A stretch of 64,000 nt of DNA, from positions 62,001 to 126,000 of the forward strand of contig NZ_AP018248.1 of the NCBI RefSeq assembly GCF_002368295.1, given 5' to 3'. Shown one piece after another: positions 1 to 8,954 of the stretch. This DNA is from Tolypothrix tenuis PCC 7101 (GTDB lineage: Bacteria; Cyanobacteriota; Cyanobacteriia; Cyanobacteriales; Nostocaceae). Both the position numbers and the translations under genes were made by a program. The stretch's first letter is position 1. Each line of letters starts with the position of its first letter. Below the pieces are notes generated by a model. The model made no database searches. It saw nothing but the letters and a program-made list of their open reading frames with translations, and was not told the DNA's origin.

Positions 1-23
1 CTGTTTTGTCACTCTCGGAAAAC

Positions 24-52
24 AATAATCTCAGGCTGATTCTGAGATTATT
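24..52. repeat. 11-bp inverted repeat
   Basis: AATAATCTCAG (24-34) and CTGAGATTATT (42-52) form a perfect stem around a 7-base loop. No T-run follows on either strand, so it is not a convincing terminator. It sits where the left end of the adjoining miniature element is expected and seems to have replaced that end. Confidence 0.6.
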
Positions 53-384
53 AGTTAAGAAAATTAATTGACAACAAAACCACAAAACTAGTAGTCTGTC
101 CCATAAGTTCTGAGGTGTTGAGGAACGAACCGCAAAGGCGCGTTCGACGAAGTCGTTCCCGCAGGGTAGTACACAAAGGAAGAGAAATGAAGAATGAGTT
201 CACCCAGCAAAATTAATGGGACAGACCAATAGTTACTCAACAAAAAACCGAACAATAATTTTGGAGGGGGTTTGGGGGACGCAACCGTCACCCAATCGGG
301 GGTTTGGGGGAGAATCCCCCAATTGAGCTAGTTGTTTCCACAACTGACAAATCAATCACTAATGATCTTATCTGACCTGTATTG
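53..384 (+). mobile_element. 202-bp-family miniature element, copy 1 (interrupted, left end degraded)
   Basis: This copy shares its interior with the elements at 34230-34403, 43642-43843 and 46637-46838, including the G-rich core and its palindromic GGGGGAGAATCCCCC. The right end CCTGTATTG is present, but the left terminal inverted repeat is eroded. The 137 bases at 93-229 are absent from the other copies and are a second insertion. It encodes nothing credible. Confidence 0.8.
93..229. mobile_element. 137-bp MITE nested in another MITE
   Basis: GTCTGTCCCAT near the left edge and ATGGGACAGAC near the right edge are perfect 11-bp terminal inverted repeats. TAGT lies immediately outside on both sides (89-92 and 230-233). 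The intact sister at 43642 has only one copy at that point, so TAGT is a 4-bp target duplication. There is no transposase; an IS5-like parent would fit a 4-bp duplication, but that is inference. Confidence 0.8.
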
Positions 385-415
385 AATTAGATTTTCCCAA
401 TCTGACAAAAGAGGA

Positions 416-2107
416 TTAAGAACCACATGTACCCAAAGGCAATTGATGAACATTTGTCATCACATCGCCGCCAGGTTGTGCTTCACCCCTTTTGTTGGGG
501 CCGTAGAGATAGTCCACAACAGTTGTGAGATTGTTATCTGTATAATCTCTGACTAGAGAAGGTACTTTCCTTGTATCTGCATTAATTATGTCATTGAAAG
601 GGCTAGGGCCACGTACTTGAACACTACCTGGTTCTGGGTCTAAATTTTTGGGGGGATGGGTATGATATATTCCCACCACGTATACACCATTTTCATCAGG
701 CGGGGTGTTTCCTGGTGCAACGCTACCACTAATGGGATCTCCTACTGTGACATTTGTCACTGAAAGTTTTCCAGTAGTGCTATTCCACAACACCCATCTC
801 AGTCTCTCTCTATTATCAGCTTGTGTTCCTTGCCAGTCTTGGTCAAGAGATTGCCTGACTACAGGATTACAAAAGATTTCTAATTTTGATGGCGCTTTAG
901 GTGTGGGTGTTAGGGTATTTCCTGTTCTGGGAGCAGATGAGTCTGGCTGTGAATTTGTATCATCACCTGTACCAGAAGCACCGTTTGCATTATTACCTGT
1001 ACCAGGAGTACCGCTTGCGTCATTACCTGCGTTATTACCTGCATCGTTATCTGCATCGGGAGTACCTCCATCAGCCGGACGAGCTGATAAACCTAAGCGC
1101 TGTCTTCCTGTGTCACCAGGAACAGCAACTTCACCAGCTGGATTGTATTCTACGCCCCCATCTTGTGTTAGAAGTAATGCTTTTTTTGTAGACTTAGCTG
1201 CTAAGTTTACATTGGCATTTGCTTGCTTACGAAAATTATCAGGAACGTAAATTTGAATTAGTGTCTTGCTGTAGTAAGTAGGCAGATAACGGATGTAAAA
1301 TCCTTGGGGATTAAGTGACCAACGACCCTCTGGTATTTCTGGCCCATCTCGTTGCGGTTCTCCAGCCAACACTGCAATTTGCTCTAGTTGCGTGTAACTT
1401 GTACTCTTGATTGTGAGCATTTCTCGGATACGCGCTTCTGTTTCAAACACCAAACGTAATGGAGAAGGCAAATTAGCAGTGGCTTTATCTAATACTGATT
1501 TGGGTATTAAGCCCAAAGCACCGCCGTTGAGTTGAAAAATATCATCTTTAGTGAGTAATTTTGCTGCTGTCTGCTGGATTTCTGCGTTAGTATCACTAAT
1601 TTTTGTGCGGGCAATAATAGCCCATAGCAACACTTGTATATCTTTTTGGGGAATTTCTGGATGACGGACGGAGTTTTGCAGAATTTGCTGGATAAGTCCG
1701 GCTTTGGAACCTTTTAAAGGTGCGTAGAGATAGCCATTTCCCTGACTAGGCCCATGAGTACCTGCTCTTAAACAGTAACTTTCCACTGCCAATTCAAAAG
1801 CCCCCGGACGTAATAAAAAACCACCATTAGCGCCGCGTGGTAGCTGTGTTAAGCGTTGGAATTTCTGGGGTTTAAAGTTATCGGGAAGGGTTGATTGCTG
1901 GCGAGTATCGGCAAAACTGGTGGTGATCGGGGGGTCTCCCTCTAACAGTTTGGTAATATCGGGGATGGGAAGTTGTGGTGTTGGAATTTCAGGTATGGGA
2001 ATGGGGACAGTTGGTATGGGGATAGGTAGAGAAAATTGAGCCATTGCTGGTGTTGCTGTCACTAGCAATAAGCTGATGAAAAACAATACAATAAACTTTT
2101 TCATCAA
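416..2107 (-). CDS. secreted protein with C-terminal JAMM/DUF4329-like motif
   Basis: This 563-residue protein has a clear signal peptide (hydrophobic residues 5-20, then AMAQ) and a mature N-terminus rich in Pro-Ile. The middle holds a low-complexity Gly/Asn/Asp/Ala stretch (about 330-385). Near the C-terminus, GIYHTHPP is followed about 20 residues later by SPFND, an H-x-H-P...S-x-x-D arrangement like the metal site of JAMM/MPN peptidases and of DUF4329 domains in Rhs-type proteins. It is probably periplasmic or exported, with a possible zinc hydrolase domain. No catalytic Glu could be assigned by eye, so activity is uncertain. It is monocistronic. Confidence 0.7.
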   Translation of the reverse strand: MMKKFIVLFFISLLLVTATPAMAQFSLPIPIPTVPIPIPEIPTPQLPIPDITKLLEGDPPITTSFADTRQQSTLPDNFKPQKFQRLTQLPRGANGGFLLRPGAFELAVESYCLRAGTHGPSQGNGYLYAPLKGSKAGLIQQILQNSVRHPEIPQKDIQVLLWAIIARTKISDTNAEIQQTAAKLLTKDDIFQLNGGALGLIPKSVLDKATANLPSPLRLVFETEARIREMLTIKSTSYTQLEQIAVLAGEPQRDGPEIPEGRWSLNPQGFYIRYLPTYYSKTLIQIYVPDNFRKQANANVNLAAKSTKKALLLTQDGGVEYNPAGEVAVPGDTGRQRLGLSARPADGGTPDADNDAGNNAGNDASGTPGTGNNANGASGTGDDTNSQPDSSAPRTGNTLTPTPKAPSKLEIFCNPVVRQSLDQDWQGTQADNRERLRWVLWNSTTGKLSVTNVTVGDPISGSVAPGNTPPDENGVYVVGIYHTHPPKNLDPEPGSVQVRGPSPFNDIINADTRKVPSLVRDYTDNNLTTVVDYLYGPNKRGEAQPGGDVMTNVHQLPLGTCGS

Positions 2108-2480
2108 TAAAATATTTGCTTGCAGTTGTAAGGTATATTAGGTAACCTTTGAGGTAATTATGCAAGCATTTTTTCGGAATTTAATCAAAAGAATATAACT
2201 ATCAAAGTCAATTTTCGTAGTTTTTCTGTGAAAGTGTCAGCTTTATTGAGGATGGCAGCAAATTTCAATCATCAAGCCATCTTGATAGTAAAAATATACA
2301 CCTCTACCAGTAGGACAGGTGACTGGGCTATGAGCGATCGCTATCCGATTAGAGATTTCCAAGAAATAAATTATTCCATCTTGTGGGGCAGGCAAGATGC
2401 CCGCCACATCAACTGGGCGGAAAAGATGTCCACCCCACAATAAATACTGGGATATTTTTTTATTTGTCAGTTCCTTAGCT
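2108..2480. other. 373-bp intergenic gap with palindromic repeat
   Basis: The stretch 2381-2441 carries a partly palindromic repeat reading GTGGGGCAGGCAAGATGCCC...GGCGGAAAAGATGTCCACCCCAC. A related sequence at 50761-51012 is split by a miniature element. Short frames open on both strands here but look like by-products of the repeat. No promoter or terminator stands out. Confidence 0.5.
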
Positions 2481-3311
2481 CTAAATTTTCAAGCTCAAGG
2501 CTTGCGGCTGCAAAACTTGATTTAACTTACCACTGCGATAGCCTTCTAAGTCGAGGGTGACATAGATAAAACCAAACTCTTGAAAAGCAGACACGACTTG
2601 CGGTAAATCTATCGTCAATACAAATTCTTTGATTTGTTCTGGTGGTAATTCAATGCGTGCTGTATCACCTTCCGAACGCACGCGCAAATTTTTCAAACCC
2701 AACTTACGCAAGTAAATTTCTGCTCTCCCAACGCGTTGTAACTTCGCAACAGTAATCTCCTCACCATAGGGGAAACGGGAACTGAGACAGGGTTGCGCTG
2801 GTTTATCCCACCAAGGTAAACTCAGTTCCTGTGAAAGCTGGCGGACTTCCATTTTACTCACACCAACTTCCGCTAGAGGCGATCGCGCACCTCTTTCTTT
2901 AGCTGCTTGAATTCCTGGGCGATAATCGTGTAAATCATCGGCGTTTACGCCATCCACGACGTATGGATAACCCAATTCCCTAGCTAGAGGCTTGAGGGTG
3001 TCGTGCAATTCGCTTTTGCAGAAATAGCAACGGTTTACAGGGTTAGAGGTGTAATTGGGATTGTCCATTTCGTTTGTCTGGACAATTTGATGAGGAATCC
3101 CAATAGTTGCCGCTTGAATTTTTGCATCTTCCAATTCTTCCGGCAATAGCGATGGTGAAACAGCAGTTACAGCCAAAGCGCGATCGCCTAAAACATCATA
3201 TGCAATCTTGGCAACCAATGTACTATCAACACCCCCAGAGTAAGCAATTAGCGCTTGCTCCATTTCTGCGAATATCGCTTTTAGTCGCTCAAGTTTTTCT
3301 TTCTGTGTCAT
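2481..3311 (-). CDS. larE: LarE-type ATP-dependent sacrificial sulfur transferase
   Basis: This 276-residue protein has the N-terminal PP-loop SGGVDS (residues 25-30) of ATP pyrophosphatases and the LarE signature PAQPCLSSRFPYG. Cys175 is in the position of the sulfur-donating Cys176 of Lactiplantibacillus LarE. A second pair, C95 and C98 (NRCYFCKSEL), is also present. LarE supplies sulfur to the pyridinium dithiocarboxylate of the nickel-pincer cofactor. No larB or larC lies in the window, so either they are elsewhere or this member serves another sulfur transfer. The ATG start at 3311 fits the family N-terminus and the length is typical. Confidence 0.88.
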   Translation of the reverse strand: MTQKEKLERLKAIFAEMEQALIAYSGGVDSTLVAKIAYDVLGDRALAVTAVSPSLLPEELEDAKIQAATIGIPHQIVQTNEMDNPNYTSNPVNRCYFCKSELHDTLKPLARELGYPYVVDGVNADDLHDYRPGIQAAKERGARSPLAEVGVSKMEVRQLSQELSLPWWDKPAQPCLSSRFPYGEEITVAKLQRVGRAEIYLRKLGLKNLRVRSEGDTARIELPPEQIKEFVLTIDLPQVVSAFQEFGFIYVTLDLEGYRSGKLNQVLQPQALSLKI

Positions 3312-3573
3312 TTTCCAGTCCTACCGCAATCCTATAGCACCCAACTCTATCTTAATGGAGCAATTTATCTCCCGTTAGCGCGACGAAGTTGACTAATATA
3401 GAACTAAACACAGCAAATCATTAACCGCGCAGAGGCGATCGCATTTTTGCACGGCAAATCGAGCATCAAATACCTTTAATATCGGCTATCAGGTTTTGCG
3501 ATCGCATAAATTTTTTGTCTCTTCCTGAAAAAAATCGGTGCGTTGCGCTACGCGACAACACACCCTACTCAAT

Positions 3574-3599
3574 TACGAATTACGAATTACGAATTACAA
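3574..3599. repeat. AATTACG heptamer tandem repeat
   Basis: Three to four copies of a 7-base unit (AATTACG) abut the stop codon of the transketolase-family gene. A related AATTCGT tract lies at 34169-34195. Both are STRR-type cyanobacterial repeats. Confidence 0.7.
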
Positions 3600-5492
3600 C
3601 AATTCTTTCACCTTCTTGATAATACCCACTGGATCGATACCTTGATGGGGATACTGTTCCCACAAGCCACCGGAACCTTCTCTATAAGTTCCCAAGTGAG
3701 CATATTTAGGAGTCAAGCCGCGTTCTAACAGCCAGGAACCGAAACGGCTACCTAAGCCAGTGCGACGGTTGAATGCTTCCACTACTAAGACAAAGGGTGC
3801 TTTACCAATTTTAGCGATCGCTTCTTCATCAACTACGTTTAAAGTCGGTTTGTTAATTAAACCCACGTCTAAGCCTTCTTGCTTCAAGCGTTCTACCGCA
3901 TCTAAAGAACGGTATAAAGCATCACCATAGCTGACAATATAGCCTTGTGTGCCTTCGCGGATTACTTCATCTTTATCAGGGACGAATTTGTAACCACTGC
4001 CAAAGAATTCATTACCGTTACTATCCAAAATATTGGGGACTTTGGAACGGGTGGAGAAGATAAACCGCAATCCGGGGTCAAAAAATACAGCTTCTACACA
4101 AGCTGTCATTTGATTCACATCGGCGGGGAAGTAGAGTCTTGTGTCATGGCGGTCATCTAAGCCATTATCGGCAAACATATTATTTAAGCCGAAGTGACAG
4201 GTATTATCCGCCATGTCATCGATACCAGCATGGGAAAAGTGACAGAGAACGTTAGATTGGTTCAACCGCGCCATTGTGATTTCAGAAATGCACATTTCTA
4301 AAAAGGCGCTGAAGGTGGCGAAAATGCCTTGTTTGCCTTTTACCATCCCAAACCCTGACGCAGCCGAGAAATTACCCCTTTCCATGATGCCAGAGGGGAT
4401 AAATACTTCGGGATAGGTATCATGGATTTTCTTCAATCCGCAGGAGCCTTCTAAGTCGCTATCAATGACTAAGACTTTCTCCTTGCGTTCGGCTTCACTC
4501 ATGCGGCTGAGGACATTTACCACAGCTTCCCCAAACACGTTGCGGTTAGCGCCCCATTTATCGCTAGAACCAATAAATGTATAGGTTTGCTTGGGTTGCT
4601 CGATATTTTTCAGGTATTCTACAGCCGCAGTCTGTCCGCGAGATTCGAGATATTTAATCGCTAAATCGACGGAAATCACATCATGACCGTGGGTTGAGCC
4701 TTCTAAGCCTTCAATACCGGGACACATGGGGCGTTTGTTGATGACTGCGATCGCACCGGGTGTATTTACGGCTTCGCATAGGCGGCTGTACAAATCGTCT
4801 AAATCTTCCCCATCTCCCTGAAGTATCTTTAATCCATGCCCTTCTAAGGTTTTGGCGACGGTGAACCCAGGTAAATATTTAGAAGGATGTCCGGCGATGG
4901 TGACATCATTATCATCAATAATCAGCTTGACATTGAGATGTTGAGCAACAGCCAACCGCGCCGCTTCTGCGTCGTTACCTTCCTGCTGGGAACCATCGGA
5001 ACCAAGGCAGAACACTACTTTGCCAGGATTCGCCATTGCTACACCGTTGACGTAAGGCCAGACGTGTCCCAATCTTCCAGAGCTAAATTTTACCCCAGGA
5101 GTAAACCCTAATTCCGGGTGTCCGGGTAAATGAGAATGGGCTGCGCGATATTGTAGCAGGCGCTCTGCGGGTAAATCCCCATGCAGCGTTGACATGAGAT
5201 ACTGGGTAGCGACACGATGTCCAGCTTCATCAAAGAAAATCGGCACAAATTGCTCAGATACTCCCCGGAAGAAAGCATCGAGAATCATCACTTCTGGAAC
5301 TGTATCGTATGGCCCACCAGTGTGACCACCCACGCCTCTAGCTGCACCTGTAGCGGTAAAAAACACGATCGCATCTCGGCAAAGTTGAATATTGGCTTTG
5401 AGTGCGTCTCTTTGTTCCGCCGTCAAGCTAGGATTCGCCGGATTAAGTGATAAATACTTGTAAGCACCGAGATCAATAGGAAATTTAGTCAT
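3594..5492 (-). CDS. transketolase-family thiamine diphosphate enzyme
   Basis: The 632-residue protein has the three-part transketolase layout: a thiamine diphosphate domain with GSDGS (164-168) and DDND (193-196), a pyrimidine-binding domain (about 310-490) and a C-terminal domain ending GIDPVGIIKKVKELL. It would transfer two-carbon units between sugar phosphates. Its N-terminus lacks the usual SGHPG opening of the Calvin-cycle enzyme and it is shorter than the usual 670 residues, so it is probably a paralogue rather than the housekeeping transketolase. A DeoR-family regulator is divergent 503 bp upstream and is a plausible controller; DeoR proteins often respond to sugar phosphates. Confidence 0.85.
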   Translation of the reverse strand: MTKFPIDLGAYKYLSLNPANPSLTAEQRDALKANIQLCRDAIVFFTATGAARGVGGHTGGPYDTVPEVMILDAFFRGVSEQFVPIFFDEAGHRVATQYLMSTLHGDLPAERLLQYRAAHSHLPGHPELGFTPGVKFSSGRLGHVWPYVNGVAMANPGKVVFCLGSDGSQQEGNDAEAARLAVAQHLNVKLIIDDNDVTIAGHPSKYLPGFTVAKTLEGHGLKILQGDGEDLDDLYSRLCEAVNTPGAIAVINKRPMCPGIEGLEGSTHGHDVISVDLAIKYLESRGQTAAVEYLKNIEQPKQTYTFIGSSDKWGANRNVFGEAVVNVLSRMSEAERKEKVLVIDSDLEGSCGLKKIHDTYPEVFIPSGIMERGNFSAASGFGMVKGKQGIFATFSAFLEMCISEITMARLNQSNVLCHFSHAGIDDMADNTCHFGLNNMFADNGLDDRHDTRLYFPADVNQMTACVEAVFFDPGLRFIFSTRSKVPNILDSNGNEFFGSGYKFVPDKDEVIREGTQGYIVSYGDALYRSLDAVERLKQEGLDVGLINKPTLNVVDEEAIAKIGKAPFVLVVEAFNRRTGLGSRFGSWLLERGLTPKYAHLGTYREGSGGLWEQYPHQGIDPVGIIKKVKELL

Positions 5493-5995
5493 TTGTTATT
5501 TGTCCTTTGTTAATTATTGGGCATGGGGCATTGGGCATGGGGCATTGTATTTGTTCCCTTTCTCCTTTTCCCTTTCCCCTTTCCCCTTTCCCCCACTCAA
5601 CCATGCACGAATATGCTTGAATCCAAGTGAAGATACGGTTAAATGCACGAAAATATGCACTTTACCGCTATTGTGAAATGAATAACCCTTGCAGCAATCT
5701 CTCTTTTGGCAGAAGATAGGCTGAAATGTCTGCTTGCTGGTATAGGAAAAAGCAGCCGGAGGTGATATCAAGTCCGATTTAATACTGATCGATAGGTTGA
5801 CACTGGTCAATCGAAAAGCTTACTCTGTAAGGATTCAGAGCGACAGGAGCAAGGAGAGTTGTTTGATTGGCAATTAGGCAGACATCAGATTGAGTCTAAT
5901 GCTTGTGATTTATTTGTATTGAACTGTATGCAATAAGTATAAACTCACAAACGTGCAATTTCAAGATTAAAAACGCAACTTCCGGAAAATTAATT
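5493..5995. promoter_or_regulatory. 503-bp divergent intergenic region with palindrome
   Basis: This region separates the transketolase-like gene from the DeoR gene. It holds GGGCATGGGGCATT-type repeats (5519-5547) and a CCCCTTT tract (about 5563-5595). The palindrome TTGAC-ACTG-GTCAA (5797-5810) is a candidate operator. TGCACGAAtATGC occurs twice in related form near 5602 and 5644. No -10/-35 pair can be assigned safely. Confidence 0.35.
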
Positions 5996-6754
5996 ATGCT
6001 CACTGCTGAACGCCGACAATTCATCCTCGAAATTCTGCGTCGTGATAAAAAGGTGCTGTCAACTGAACTGAGTGCAGTTCTCAAGGTTTCGGAAGATACG
6101 ATTCGGCGGGATTTGCGGGAATTAGCCGAAGCTGGACTTTTACAGCGCGTACATGGCGGCGCATTGCTAACTTCCCCAGCCACCGCCAGTTACGCCGATC
6201 GCCAAAAACAAGCGCCCAAAGAAAAAGAAGCGATCGCTATTGCTGCAGCTAAATTAGTTTGTCCGGGACAGGTGGTAATTTTAGATGGGGGAACGACTAC
6301 GCTGCAAGTTACCCGCCATTTACCAAAAGATTTGCCAGCCACAGTCGTCACCAATAGTCCGCCAATTGCGATCGCCTTAGCAGAACATCCCCATATAGAA
6401 GTTGTAATGTTGGGTGGTAAGCTCTACAAAAAAGCCTTAGTGAACGTCGGTACTGTCACCATTGAGTCTTTACGGATGATTCGTGCAGATTTGTGCATGT
6501 TGGGAGTGTGCAGTTTGCATCCGGAAGTTGGCATCAGTGTACCGAATTTAGATGAAGCCCATGTTAAACGAGCCATGATAGCTGGTTCGGCTGAAGTAGT
6601 GGGATTAGTCACCGCAGAAAAATTAGACACAGCCGCCCCTTATGTAGTGGAGTCGATTCATGCACTGACTTACCTTGTAACTGCACCGACAGTATCTAAT
6701 CAAATGCTAGCTGCTTACAAATCTTTAGGTTTGACAATTATTCGTGATGAGTAA
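5996..6754 (+). CDS. DeoR/GlpR-family transcriptional regulator
   Basis: This 252-residue protein starts MLTAERRQFILEILRRDKKV and has the diagnostic DeoR helix-turn-helix with SEDTIRRDLRELAEAG around residues 32-47, followed by the HGGAL linker. The C-terminal DeoRC sensor domain (about 75-235) contains GGTTTLQVTRHL and VTNSPPIA, expected to bind a phosphorylated sugar. Members usually repress a neighbouring sugar-metabolism gene; the divergent transketolase-like gene is the natural candidate target (inference). The ATG at 5996 gives the family N-terminus. Confidence 0.9.
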   Translation: MLTAERRQFILEILRRDKKVLSTELSAVLKVSEDTIRRDLRELAEAGLLQRVHGGALLTSPATASYADRQKQAPKEKEAIAIAAAKLVCPGQVVILDGGTTTLQVTRHLPKDLPATVVTNSPPIAIALAEHPHIEVVMLGGKLYKKALVNVGTVTIESLRMIRADLCMLGVCSLHPEVGISVPNLDEAHVKRAMIAGSAEVVGLVTAEKLDTAAPYVVESIHALTYLVTAPTVSNQMLAAYKSLGLTIIRDE

Positions 6755-7135
6755 ACCTCAATACTTTGCTAAAGCACTATCTGGTTTCATAGCTTGAGAG
6801 TTAGCATTGCTGTTACTGCTGCAATATCTTATGGAAACTAGAGAATTTACAGCTTCAGACAGTTAATAATATGTGGATAGAATGCTGCAAAATAGCAAAC
6901 AAATATGTTATGTTATGTCCGCAAAAGATAAATTGCTGTTGCTGAATTATGGAAAATTAAAACTCTTATCCTCTTTGCGGCTTTGCGCCTCTGCGTGAGC
7001 TAAATCATCCCGAATTGATGCAACATCGATAAATTTTATATTTAACCATCCCTTCCGATACTTATGAGACTTTTTCAAACATCTTTTTAATGAAATAATT
7101 CTCATAATTATTTTTAAATATCTAACCTTAATAGT
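6755..7135 (+). promoter_or_regulatory. promoter region of zinc-binding lipoprotein with Zur-like palindrome
   Basis: AAATAAT (7093-7099) and ATTATTT (7107-7113) form a 7-bp inverted repeat about 23 bases before the start codon of the zinc-binding protein gene. Its AT-rich dyad shape and position resemble Fur/Zur-family operators. The rest of the 381-bp gap shows nothing clear. Confidence 0.4.
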
Positions 7136-8128
7136 ATGTCAAAATTAGTAATAAAAGATAATTATATCCGTGCCACACTTATCGCTTTGACAATAGGATT
7201 TGTTGGCTGTGGTAACCAAGCAACAAGTACTTCCTTAACTCAAACCACCACTCGAGTAAATACTAATCTACCGCGAGTAGTTGCAACCACAAGTATAATA
7301 TGTGATTTTGCCAGACAAATTGCTAAAACTACTATTAACCTTACCTGCTTAATTCCGCCAGGTACAGACCCGCATATTTACCAGCCAAAACCAGAAGACC
7401 GAGAAGCTTTAGAACAAGCTAATTTGATTTTATATAACGGCTACAATTTAGAACCAAGGCTGATTAGACAAATTAGAACAATTAAAAGCGCTGCACCTAA
7501 AATTGCCGTTGCCCCGCTTGCTGTTCCCAAACCACAAAAATTTAGGGAAGATGGCAATATAGTTACCGACCCGCATATTTGGCACAATGCTAAGTATGCT
7601 ATCAGAATGGTTGAGATAATTAGCAGTAACTTAGGTAAATTAGAACCTAGCAATGCGAGAAATTATAATAGTAATAAAAGAAAAATTACCCAAGAAATCA
7701 ACCAATTAGACCGCTGGGTTAAAGCGAGAATTGCCAGTATTCCTAATGATAAACGTACAGTAGTTACTACCCATAATGCACTTGGTTATTACACCCAAGC
7801 TTACGGTCTTTCCTTAATAGGAACTTTAGAAGGTATTAGCACCAATGACAGACCAACAAACAAACAAGTGAAGAACTTGGCTAAAAATGTTGAACGGGCG
7901 AAAGTGCCGACAATTTTTGCAGAAGCAGATATTAATTCTAATGTGATTCAGTCTGTAGCTAAAGAAGCTACAGTCAAACTTTCCGAAAGACAACTTTATG
8001 CTGATGGGTTGGGAAGGCCGGGAACTGAGGGAGAAACTTATCAAAGTATGATAGTTGCTAATACGCGCACACTAGTAGAAGGGTTAGGAGGGACGTACTT
8101 AATATTTGAACCAAAAGCTTCAAAGTAA
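7136..8128 (+). CDS. ZnuA-like zinc ABC transporter substrate-binding lipoprotein
   Basis: This 330-residue protein opens with a hydrophobic signal and a lipobox-like FVGC (Cys25), so it is probably membrane anchored. It belongs to the SBP_bac_9 family. Candidate metal ligands are H80 (TDPHIYQP), H147/H150 (DPHIWHN), H213 (TTHNALGYY) and D290 (YADGLG). A His in the third position, where manganese-type MntC/PsaA proteins have Glu, favours zinc. The His-rich loop of many ZnuA proteins is missing. No permease or ATPase is adjacent, so it must work with a transporter encoded elsewhere. A Zur-like dyad lies just upstream. Confidence 0.82.
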   Translation: MSKLVIKDNYIRATLIALTIGFVGCGNQATSTSLTQTTTRVNTNLPRVVATTSIICDFARQIAKTTINLTCLIPPGTDPHIYQPKPEDREALEQANLILYNGYNLEPRLIRQIRTIKSAAPKIAVAPLAVPKPQKFREDGNIVTDPHIWHNAKYAIRMVEIISSNLGKLEPSNARNYNSNKRKITQEINQLDRWVKARIASIPNDKRTVVTTHNALGYYTQAYGLSLIGTLEGISTNDRPTNKQVKNLAKNVERAKVPTIFAEADINSNVIQSVAKEATVKLSERQLYADGLGRPGTEGETYQSMIVANTRTLVEGLGGTYLIFEPKASK

Positions 8129-8162
8129 CACCAAATAAAAAACCTCTTCATCCTATCTTTAG

Positions 8163-8699
8163 TTAAGAGTTCTCTATCGTTTGTTGCGATCGCTTCCATA
8201 TTAGAGCTTTTCTTTCCATCTCCTTGACGAATCCATCTTTCCCATTGACATATCCTTGGATATCTTGCGGGAATTGCTTGGCTAATTCACGTTTCAAGTC
8301 ACTGTATTTGAGCGCATCATCAGGATGTGCAATCATGTAATCGCGAAAAGCCAAATGTCTTTGGACTTCAGCAACGTCAAACTCAAAAATGTGAACGTGA
8401 TGCGTCCTTGTACCTGCTTTATTATCCCTGCGAAAGAAACGACGACCTGGTAAGCCAAACTCACCCATAGCTTCATAACCTAATGCAATCATCGCTGAAC
8501 ATTGCTGATCTAACTTAGCAAGGTCTTTCACTTGAACCAACAGATCAATAATCGGTTTGGCATAGATATTGGGAATTGAGGTGCTACCAATATGGTGAAT
8601 TGCTACTATATTGTCACCAAGTGCTAGAGCAATTCGCTTGGCTTCCTCCTCAAATTTGACACTCCATGTTGAGTCATGCGGTACCACTTCTACTTTCAT
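8163..8699 (-). CDS. GrpB/UPF0157 family protein
   Basis: The product is a 178-residue protein starting MKVEVVPHDSTWSVKFEEEA, the normal GrpB N-terminus, which is why the ATG at 8699 is preferred over an in-frame TTG at 8738. IHHIGSTSIPN and AKPIIDLLVQV are the nucleotidyltransferase-fold G-S...D-x-D motifs of this family. The biochemical role of GrpB proteins is not settled; they resemble minimal nucleotidyltransferases and sometimes occur fused to dephospho-CoA kinase. The gene is convergent with the zinc-binding lipoprotein gene, and no partner is apparent. Confidence 0.85.
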   Translation of the reverse strand: MKVEVVPHDSTWSVKFEEEAKRIALALGDNIVAIHHIGSTSIPNIYAKPIIDLLVQVKDLAKLDQQCSAMIALGYEAMGEFGLPGRRFFRRDNKAGTRTHHVHIFEFDVAEVQRHLAFRDYMIAHPDDALKYSDLKRELAKQFPQDIQGYVNGKDGFVKEMERKALIWKRSQQTIENS

Positions 8700-8954
8700 G
8701 AGGGAAATAGGGAAATATTTATTTAAACTAACTAGCAATTATACGGAAGTCTATGTTATCTGTGTTTTTTCAGGAATATGGCATTTATTGAACTGAATTG
8801 ATGAAGTTATGGAAGTGAATAAAGCAGCAGCGATCGCTACTTCAACCCAGGTGAGAGTTGAGAAAGCTTATATTATCAGAGTTAAAGCTTAGTTTTCAAT
8901 TGGTCGTAGCTTCCAGATTACTACACCAATTTTCAAGTTAATCTGACAAACGCA

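Noticed and set aside
24..52. Transcription terminator at the window start
   Set aside because: The stem is good but there is no T-run on either strand.
705..1250. Plus-strand frames opposite the secreted JAMM-like protein
   Set aside because: Low-complexity shadow of the Gly/Asn-rich linker.
2228..2443. Two opposing small frames
   Set aside because: Largely formed by a palindromic dispersed repeat; no family features.
5514..5810. 98-codon minus frame
   Set aside because: Consists of heptamer repeats and promoter DNA; composition not protein-like.
7136..8128. Manganese-specific MntC
   Set aside because: The third ligand position is His (H213), as in zinc-type ZnuA, rather than Glu.
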